Below, piece by piece: positions 52,613 through 58,015 of a stretch of 58,015 nucleotides of DNA. The notes under the pieces are model-generated. The model was not told the DNA's origin. It did not search any database and worked only from the letters and a program-made list of their open reading frames with translations. The position numbers and the translations under genes were made by a program. Every line of letters starts with the position of its first letter. The first letter of the stretch is position 1. The stretch is from an uncultured Comamonas sp. (GTDB taxonomy: Bacteria > Pseudomonadota > Gammaproteobacteria > Burkholderiales > Burkholderiaceae_C): contig CABIIJ010000079.1 of assembly GCA_902175065.1 (NCBI GenBank), positions 1 through 58,015 of the forward strand, read 5' to 3'.

Positions 52613-52645
52613 AAAAAACCCTGCCAAGGGCATTGGCAGGGTTCC
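52613..52645 (-). terminator. Terminator of the Ala-rich lipoprotein gene
   Basis: On the minus strand AACCCTGCCA pairs with TGGCAGGGTT across a seven-base loop and is followed by a T-rich run. It lies 32 bases after the stop at 52677. Confidence 0.9.
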
Positions 52646-52676
52646 TGGCGTCTATCCCCTTGCGGGGACAAAAGCA

Positions 52677-53060
52677 TTACTTGGCGGCGTCGGTAGCAGC
52701 TTGGGCAGCGGCATCGGCGGCAGCCTTGGCAGCGTCAGCAGCGTTGTCCAGCGCTTCCTTGGCGGCGTCGCCAGCGGCTTCCACCTTGTCGGCAGCGTCA
52801 GCAGCCACTTCTTTGGCTGCATCGGCAGCGGCTTCCACCTTGTCGCCGGCTTGTTCTGCGGCGTCGGTAGCTGCTTCGGCGGCCTGGTCAGCAGCCTCTT
52901 TCGCAGCGTCTACGGCTTCAGCGGCAGCCTCTTGTGCAGCTTCGGCAGGAGCCGCTTGCTCAGTGGCAGGCGCAGCGGGGGCGGCCACTTCTTCTTTTTG
53001 GCCACAAGCGGCCAGGGCAGCAGCAGCGATGATGGAAGCGAGAAGAACAGACTTTTTCAT
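52677..53060 (-). CDS. Small alanine-rich helical lipoprotein
   Basis: The 127-residue protein has a signal peptide with lipobox LAAC (lipidated Cys19) and then nearly pure Ala/Asp/Glu/Lys sequence with a repeating pattern such as AADAAKEVAADAADKVEAAG. The repeat unit is close to 11 residues and would form a long amphipathic helix, like apolipoprotein- or LEA-like proteins. The pI appears acidic. Its role is unknown; envelope anchoring or stress protection is a guess. The ATG at 53060 has GAGAGG upstream; an earlier start at 53078 lacks a good signal. Confidence 0.85.
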   Translation of the reverse strand: MKKSVLLASIIAAAALAACGQKEEVAAPAAPATEQAAPAEAAQEAAAEAVDAAKEAADQAAEAATDAAEQAGDKVEAAADAAKEVAADAADKVEAAGDAAKEALDNAADAAKAAADAAAQAATDAAK

Positions 53061-53234
53061 GAAAAACACCTCTCTCAAGGGATTGTTGTCAATAGAGCGA
53101 AACGCTAGTTCAGTGAGAAACCGGGGCTACTCTAGCCGAATTTTGATTTAGCACAACTGAATCTGTAACCTTTAACGCCAAGTCCCGAGGGTTGGTTTAC
53201 ACAATTTTGAAATTATTTTGCGCTTCTACAGACA

Positions 53235-54362
53235 TCAATGGGCTTCGCTGTGCGCCCAGCCCGCATCCACCCAGGAGGAGAGCAGCTCCAGCGCATCGTC
53301 ACTGAGCTGCTGCACTTCCTGCGAGGACAACTGCCGGGTATCGGCCAGTTGGCGCATCAACTCCGCATCGCGGCCTTCGGCCAGATAGCTCTCGCCATTG
53401 ATGAAGATGTGCCGGGCGTCGTACAACATGCGCGTGCGCTGGTTCAGGCGCACGTTTTCGATCAGGCCGAAATCCTCGGCAGGCTCGAACCACACCCCCG
53501 GCTTCGGGTCACTCAAGGTTTCGCCCAGGGCACGCTCCAGCGCCAGGGGTTCGGCCAGGGCTTTTTCCAGCGCCGTGCGGGCGAAGTCCAGCAAGGGAGC
53601 GGGAATGGCGCCGGGGTTGGCCACCGCCGCCTGCTTGGGATCCTTGTAGACCACATCCTTGGGGCATTCATCGGGGGCATCGGACAAACGCAGGAACAGC
53701 TCGCGTGCCAGCTCGTCCTGCTTGGGGGAACGGAAACCCACCGAATAGGTCATGCACTCGCCCTCGGCAATGCCGTCGTGCGCCCACATGGGGGGCAGGT
53801 AGAGCATGTCGCCCGGCTCCAGCACGTATTCCTCCTCCGGCTCGAAATGGGTCAGGATTTTCAAGGGCACGTCCGGTTGCAGGTTCAGGTTTTTCTGCCG
53901 CCCGATGCGCCAGCGGCGCTTGCCGTGGGCTTGCAGCAGGAACACGTCGTAATTGTCGAAATGCGGCCCCACGCCGCCCTGGTCGGTGGCAAAGCTGATC
54001 ATCAAATCGTCCAGCCGCGCATCGGGGATGAAGCGAAACGGCTGCACCAGCGCATGCGCGGCCTGGACGTGCAGATCCACCCCTTGCACCAGCACCGTCC
54101 AGCCCGGCTGCTTCAAGGGCGGCAAACGGCGGCGCGAAAACGGCCCGTGGGCCAGGCTCCACTGCCCGCCGCCCAACTGGCGCACCAGACGCGACTCCAC
54201 GCCGTCCTGCCCGGCCAGGTCCAGCAGCTCGGCCCGGTTGAGCAATGGCTTGAAGCCTGGAATGGCCTGGCGCACCAGCAGCGGCTTTTTGTGCCAGTAG
54301 GTACGCATGAATTTGTCGGGCGAGATGCCGCCCAGCAGGGCGATTGGAAGTGAGGTGTCCAT
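53235..54362 (-). CDS. roxA: JmjC-type ribosomal oxygenase RoxA (YcfD)
   Basis: The 375-residue Fe(II)/2-oxoglutarate oxygenase hydroxylates an arginine of ribosomal protein uL16. The metal triad is visible as His and Asp in GVGPHFDNYDVFLLQAHGKR and a second His in YLPPMWAHDGIAEGECMTYS. The N-terminal part starts GGISPDKFMRTYWHKKPLLV, a conserved entry to the family. Length matches YcfD. It is divergent from the FKBP gene across 181 bases. Confidence 0.93.
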   Translation of the reverse strand: MDTSLPIALLGGISPDKFMRTYWHKKPLLVRQAIPGFKPLLNRAELLDLAGQDGVESRLVRQLGGGQWSLAHGPFSRRRLPPLKQPGWTVLVQGVDLHVQAAHALVQPFRFIPDARLDDLMISFATDQGGVGPHFDNYDVFLLQAHGKRRWRIGRQKNLNLQPDVPLKILTHFEPEEEYVLEPGDMLYLPPMWAHDGIAEGECMTYSVGFRSPKQDELARELFLRLSDAPDECPKDVVYKDPKQAAVANPGAIPAPLLDFARTALEKALAEPLALERALGETLSDPKPGVWFEPAEDFGLIENVRLNQRTRMLYDARHIFINGESYLAEGRDAELMRQLADTRQLSSQEVQQLSDDALELLSSWVDAGWAHSEAH

Positions 54363-54543
54363 AAAATCAAGGGCAAGAGTGCGGATAAACGGCGCCTATT
54401 GTCCTATGGACGACCCCGCCTGCCTGTCCTGGCCCCTCATCCCATGCTGGCATGGGAAAATCCGCCTCCATCCACCGCCCGCCCGTGCAGGCGGTCTTTC
54501 TTTTTCCACTCTGCGGCGCTGCCGCGCAAAAGGCTGCAAATCC

Positions 54544-55077
54544 ATGACCATGAACATCACCGAACAATGCGTCGTCGCCCTGACCTGGACCCTGAAAGAC
54601 ACCCTGGGCGACGAGCTGGACGTGCTGGATGCGCCGGTGGAGTTCCTGGTCGGCGGGGACGATCTGCTCAAACGCATCGAAGAGGCACTGCAAGGCCACA
54701 CCGTGGGCGATACGCTGCAACTGCACCTGGAGCCGGAAGAAGCGTTTGGCGATTACGTCGACACGCTGATCTTTCTGGAGCCGCGCAAGCTGTTCCCCGC
54801 CGAGCTGGAGGAAGGCATGACCTTCGAGGGCTACGCCCTGCCCCCTGGCTGCAACCCCGCAGCCCCCAAGGATGCGCTCTACACCGTGACCGATATTTAC
54901 CCCGAGCACGTGGTGCTGGACGGCAACCACCCGCTGGCCGGAATCGCCCTGCGCCTGCAATTGAAGGTAGAGGCCGTACGCGAGGCAACGGAAGAAGAAA
55001 TTGGCCGAGGCAGCGCAGGCACCGGCTTTTTCCGCATCCAGCCCCCCACCCTGCCGGACTCGCCCACACTGCACTGA
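54544..55077 (+). CDS. FKBP-type peptidyl-prolyl isomerase (SlyD-like)
   Basis: A 177-residue protein with an FKBP domain interrupted by an insert-in-flap region, as in SlyD: VALTWTLKDTLGDELDVLDA at the N terminus, LEPEEAFGDYVDTLIFLEPR, and AGIALRLQLKVEAVREATEE at the end. The usual His-rich metal tail of SlyD is missing, replaced by a short GRGSAGTGFFRIQPPTLPDS tail. It catalyses proline isomerisation and acts as a chaperone in the cytoplasm. The ATG at 54544 or the one at 54550 could be the start. It is divergent from roxA. Confidence 0.9.
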   Translation: MTMNITEQCVVALTWTLKDTLGDELDVLDAPVEFLVGGDDLLKRIEEALQGHTVGDTLQLHLEPEEAFGDYVDTLIFLEPRKLFPAELEEGMTFEGYALPPGCNPAAPKDALYTVTDIYPEHVVLDGNHPLAGIALRLQLKVEAVREATEEEIGRGSAGTGFFRIQPPTLPDSPTLH

Positions 55078-55360
55078 AAAACAAAGAGCACCGCCACCGC
55101 TTCCGAAGCTGCGCGGCAAGCGAAGCAGCCCCCGTGCCCAAACGCATTCCATCAGGGCGCAGGCCGTTTACCACCATCAGCGGCCTCCCGTCTGACCCAC
55201 CGTGGTTGTCCGAGCGCAGCGCCCGCAGGGCGCGAAGCGAGTTCCACGGTGCCAAAGCTGCGCCAGCACGCCTTCTTTGCGTCCTTTCTTGCGCGTGCAA
55301 GAAAGGATGTCGCCCGCCGGGGCGAGTCCCGGCCAGCAGCCCCAAAAAAACATAAAGATA
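55078..55360. other. Non-coding gap with one strong hairpin
   Basis: No reading frame here has a recognisable product. CCTTTCTTGC at 55283-55292 and GCAAGAAAGG at 55297-55306 form a perfect ten-base stem around GCGT. The surrounding bases (such as GTTCCACGGTGCC and CGCCCGCCGGGGCGAG) look like intergenic filler of this clade. The gap ends in repeat copy F. Confidence 0.5.
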
Positions 55361-55445
55361 AAAATAGCTGCTTCCACTTGAAACACAACGATTTCAGATA
55401 TTTTCAATAATGAAACCGTTAAACAACAAGCGAAAGCAGCTATCA
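55361..55445. repeat. Double-palindrome repeat, family 1, copy F
   Basis: Outer arms AATAGCTGCTTCCACTTG and CAAGCGAAAGCAGCTAT and inner arms AACGATTTCAG and TGAAACCGTT. It sits between the convergent FKBP gene and the reductase, ending ten bases before the reductase stop. Confidence 0.8.
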
Positions 55446-55453
55446 AAAAACAC

Positions 55454-56821
55454 TCACCGCATCTGAAACGCTTCCTGATGCACGCGCCACCCCCGCTGCT
55501 GCCGAGCCTGCTCCCGCACCGCCTGCCCCAGCCCCGCCGGGCCGCACAGCCAGATATCCAGGGCACCGCCGTACCGCAGCAAATCCTGCGGCCGCAGGAA
55601 CTGCCCCTGTGCTGCATCGTGCACGGTCAGCACCACCGGGGGCCGGGCGCTGGCGGCCAGCGCCTGAATGCGCGGCAGCAAGCCATCCTGCGCGGCATCG
55701 CGGGTGCAGTAGTGCATGGCCACGGGGGCTAGGCTGTCCGCCACGGCGGCGTTCTGCCGTGCTTCCAGCAAGGCGATGAAGGGGGTGACGCCCACGCCGC
55801 CGGCAATCCACACCTGCTGGCGGGCCTGATCGCCCCGGCCATCGAAATGGCCATAGGGGCCTTCGATGCGCAGCGTCTGCCCCGGCTGCAAACGCTGGTG
55901 CAGCTGCCGGGTGTAGTCGCCCAGCGGCTTGATGACCAGGCGCACCAGGGCCGCCCCGTCGGCAGCGCGGCCACAGGCATCGGGGGCGCTGGCGATGGTG
56001 AAGGGGTGATGGCCTTCCTCCGCATCGAACCGGGCAAAGACGAATTGTCCGGCCCGGTGCCCCGGCCAGTCCCCAGGCAGGGCGCAGAACACTTCCAGCG
56101 GGGCGGTGCCGGGCTGATCGCCCAGCAGGCGCACGCTGTCAATGCGGGCAGCGTAGCTGCGGGCCTGCCCCACCTTGCCTGCCAGCGACCACACGGCGGC
56201 CCCGCTGCCGATCAGCAGCAGCACGGCCAGCAACGGCCCCATCGGCGCAGCCCAGAGGGTGAGCGGCGTCAGCGCCACGGTGTGCAAGGCCAGGGCCAGA
56301 TACAGCACCGGCATGGCCCGGTGCAGCTTGCGCCACGGCTTGTAGGGCAGCAGTTTTTGCCACAGCGTCAGCACGATGAAGACGACCAGGGCGTAAAACG
56401 CCCATTCGCCCACGTCCTTGGACAGGCCGCGCCAGTCCGTGGCCCAGGCCAGCACCGCATCGCGCACGGGTTTGCCGCCGGTGCCCCAGGCGGTCTTGAT
56501 CCAGCCGCCCGCGTATTCCTTCAGTGCCCAGTGCATCACCGCCGTCACACCGGCCGCGATGCCCGCCCATTTGTGCAGCCGGTACACCTGGTCCATGCCG
56601 CCGACCCAGCGTTCCTGCCACGGCTGGCGCAGGGCCAGGAGCATGATGAGGCTCATCATCCCCATGCTCCAGACCCCCGTCAGGTAGATGCCGTGGCGGC
56701 GCACCTGCCACCACAGCGCCCCCGGCATGTCGGGCGGGCTGCTCCAGCCCACCCAGGTGGCCCCGGCCCAGGCCAGGGTCAGCAGGGCCGCCCAGGCCCA
56801 GAAAATTCTTTTCATTTGCAT
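55454..56821 (-). CDS. Transmembrane ferric-reductase-like flavoprotein
   Basis: The 455-residue protein joins a six-helix haem-binding ferric-reductase (FRD/NOX-like) domain (residues about 1-220, with paired His in YRLHKWAGIAAGVTAVMHWA and WRKLHRAMPVLYLALALHTV) to an FAD/NAD(P)H ferredoxin-reductase domain (about 230-455, HHPFTIASAP as FAD motif, WIAGGVGVTPFIALLE as nucleotide motif and WLCGPAGLGQAVREQA near the end). It would carry electrons from NAD(P)H across the membrane to iron or oxygen. The ATG at 56821 has AAAGGAAC upstream. It is divergent from a PepSY gene and two-component system that may regulate it. Confidence 0.88.
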   Translation of the reverse strand: MQMKRIFWAWAALLTLAWAGATWVGWSSPPDMPGALWWQVRRHGIYLTGVWSMGMMSLIMLLALRQPWQERWVGGMDQVYRLHKWAGIAAGVTAVMHWALKEYAGGWIKTAWGTGGKPVRDAVLAWATDWRGLSKDVGEWAFYALVVFIVLTLWQKLLPYKPWRKLHRAMPVLYLALALHTVALTPLTLWAAPMGPLLAVLLLIGSGAAVWSLAGKVGQARSYAARIDSVRLLGDQPGTAPLEVFCALPGDWPGHRAGQFVFARFDAEEGHHPFTIASAPDACGRAADGAALVRLVIKPLGDYTRQLHQRLQPGQTLRIEGPYGHFDGRGDQARQQVWIAGGVGVTPFIALLEARQNAAVADSLAPVAMHYCTRDAAQDGLLPRIQALAASARPPVVLTVHDAAQGQFLRPQDLLRYGGALDIWLCGPAGLGQAVREQARQQRGWRVHQEAFQMR

Positions 56822-56987
56822 GATCGTGTTCCTTTGGATTGCGGTATTTTCAGGGTAAACCCTTGGATTTGCCGTAGACGCATCATGGCCAAGCCGGTCT
56901 GAACGCAAGCTGAAGGCGCTGTTCAGCATTCATTCAGGCCGGGCCAGGTACAAACCGCACCACGGTTCACTTTGAAAGGAATGCACG

Positions 56988-57320
56988 ATGAACACACGTA
57001 CCCTGACCCTGGCCCTCAGCAGCGCCTGCCTGGGGCTGGCCCTGTGGGGCAGCGCCCTGCCCACGGCCCACGCCGATTTCGACGATCACGAAATGGCCCG
57101 CCAGGCCCTGCAGCAAGGCAAAGTGCTGCCGCTGCGCACGGTGCTGGACAAGGTGGAAAAGGAATACTCCGGCCAGGTGGTGGAGCTGGAGTTTGAAAGC
57201 GAACGCGGCCAGTTCGTCTACGACATCCGCCTGCTGCAGACCGACGGCACCATGCTGAAAATCAAAATGGACGCCGTGGACGGTAAAGTCATCTACGTAC
57301 AACAACGCCGGAAACACTGA
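56988..57320 (+). CDS. PepSY-domain periplasmic protein
   Basis: A 110-residue protein with a signal peptide (cleavage near AHAD) and one PepSY domain, whose core is LPLRTVLDKVEKEYSGQVVE and LLQTDGTMLKIKMDAVDGKV. PepSY domains inhibit proteases or serve as extracytoplasmic sensory parts. AAAGGAATGCACG gives a ribosome-binding site. Its stop shares a base with the start of the response regulator (TGATG), so it is co-translated with the two-component genes. Its role could be to modulate the kinase; that is inference from order. Confidence 0.9.
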   Translation: MNTRTLTLALSSACLGLALWGSALPTAHADFDDHEMARQALQQGKVLPLRTVLDKVEKEYSGQVVELEFESERGQFVYDIRLLQTDGTMLKIKMDAVDGKVIYVQQRRKH

Positions 57321-57991
57321 TGCGCATCCTGGTCGTGGAAGACGAACCCACCCTGCAAGCCCAGCTGGTGGCGGCCATCACCGCCGCCGGGCACACGGTG
57401 GAGGCCGCCAGCGACGGCCAGGAAGCCGCCTACCTGGGCGAGGTGGAGGAATTCGATGCCGTCGTGCTCGACCTGGGGCTGCCCATCGTCGACGGCCTGA
57501 CCGTGCTGCGTCGCTGGCGCAGCCTGGGGCGCACGATGCCGGTGCTGATCCTGACGGCCCGCAGCAGCTGGCACGAGAAAGTCACCGGCATGGACGCCGG
57601 GGCGGACGACTACCTGGCCAAGCCCTTTCACATGGAAGAACTGCTGGCCCGCCTGCGTGCCCTGCTGCGGCGCCTGACGCCGCACAGCAGCGCCCTGTGG
57701 CAGTGCGGCCCCATCAGCCTGGACACCCGCCAGGCCAGCGCCTGGGTGCACCAGGCGCCGCTGAACCTGACCAGCCATGAATTCAAGCTGCTGCAGCTCT
57801 TCATGCAGCAGCCCGGGCAGGTGCTCACCCGCACCCAGCTGTCGGAACACATTTACCCCCAGGACGGCGAGCGCGACTCCAACACCATCGAAGTCTTCGT
57901 CGCCCGGCTGCGCAAGAAGCTGCCCCCCGGCAGCATCGAAACCGTGCGCGGCATGGGCTACCGCCTGGTCGAATCCCCCGCTGCGGCATGA
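57320..57991 (+). CDS. OmpR/PhoB-family response regulator
   Basis: The 223-residue regulator has a receiver domain with the phosphoacceptor Asp in EFDAVVLDLGLPIVDGLTVL near residue 50, LTARSSWHEK, and conserved Lys in DDYLAKPFHMEELLARLRAL. The C-terminal winged helix ends VETVRGMGYRLVE. The output is transcription, probably of the flanking reductase and PepSY genes. Its stop overlaps the start of a histidine kinase gene by four bases (ATGA). The signal is unknown; metal or redox stress is suggested by the neighbours. Confidence 0.95.
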   Translation: MRILVVEDEPTLQAQLVAAITAAGHTVEAASDGQEAAYLGEVEEFDAVVLDLGLPIVDGLTVLRRWRSLGRTMPVLILTARSSWHEKVTGMDAGADDYLAKPFHMEELLARLRALLRRLTPHSSALWQCGPISLDTRQASAWVHQAPLNLTSHEFKLLQLFMQQPGQVLTRTQLSEHIYPQDGERDSNTIEVFVARLRKKLPPGSIETVRGMGYRLVESPAAA

Positions 57992-58015
57992 AGACTGGCA
58001 CCCCCACCCCACCAC
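57988..58015 (+). CDS. Sensor histidine kinase, 5' end only
   Basis: Only the first nine codons (MKTGTPTPP) are inside the window. The overlap with the response-regulator stop (ATGA) and the usual gene order make a histidine kinase very likely, but no domain can be seen. Confidence 0.5.

Overview
The window is a stretch of core chromosome from a high-GC betaproteobacterium, most likely Burkholderiales and Comamonadaceae-like. The evidence is gene content and order: dapA-bamC, xseB-ispA-dxs, folK-pcnB-HAD-hda facing purM, and murJ/rpsT/DUF3579/argD-argF. A Burkholderiales-type short H-NS protein and paired Tat-exported TRAP binding proteins fit as well. The genus cannot be fixed from the sequence alone. 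I see no rRNA, tRNA, prophage, transposase gene, CRISPR array or toxin cluster. About 63 genes are supported, two of them cut by the window edges.

Layout. 1-5.7 kb: MarR regulator with a FUSC efflux protein, rpsU, a guanidinium exporter under a guanidine-II riboswitch, paiB, and the divergent argO/argP pair separated by an inverted-repeat element. 5.7-9.5 kb: EamA exporter, pmbA, darP, mog. 9.5-12 kb: two paralogous TRAP solute-binding proteins without membrane subunits. 12-15.2 kb: isoprenoid operon xseB-ispA-dxs. 15.3-19.4 kb: marC, ridA-cutA, comEC. 19.5-22 kb: an amino-acid ABC importer (binding protein and two permeases) without an ATPase gene. 22-25 kb: a bacterioferritin without a ferroxidase site, divergent from ahpC-ahpF. 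25-31.6 kb: folK-pcnB-HAD-hda facing purM-AI-2E-usp. 31.7-36.6 kb: murJ, rpsT, DUF3579, argD-argF. 36.6-43.2 kb: two YkgJ zinc/iron-cluster-type proteins, then LysE exporter, AraC regulator, APC permease, MFS transporter and FAD monooxygenase. 43.3-47.7 kb: H-NS-like protein, apaH, RhlE helicase, YpfJ peptidase, dcd. 47.7-55 kb: HIT, brnQ-methyltransferase, dapA-bamC, an Ala-rich lipoprotein, roxA and an FKBP isomerase. 55.4-58 kb: a haem/flavin transmembrane reductase divergent from a PepSY protein and a two-component system.

The most distinctive content lies between genes. One family of about 80-90 bp double palindromes (outer arms AGCTGYTTCCRCT/AGCGGAAGCAGCT, inner arms AAGGATTTCAG/TGAAATCGTTT) occurs seven times, always at gene ends. 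A second family with GGGATGCYCTGC termini and a GCGTTGCAAATCCTC core occurs as a full element inside the ABC operon, as a half element before argD, as a hairpin before dapA, and with different ends between argO and argP. Both look like non-autonomous (MITE-like) or REP-like repeats, some now working as terminators.

No wholly new multi-gene system is evident. The best leads are the two repeat families, the bacterioferritin with four of six ferroxidase ligands replaced, the reductase/PepSY/two-component module at the right end, and the orphan binding proteins.
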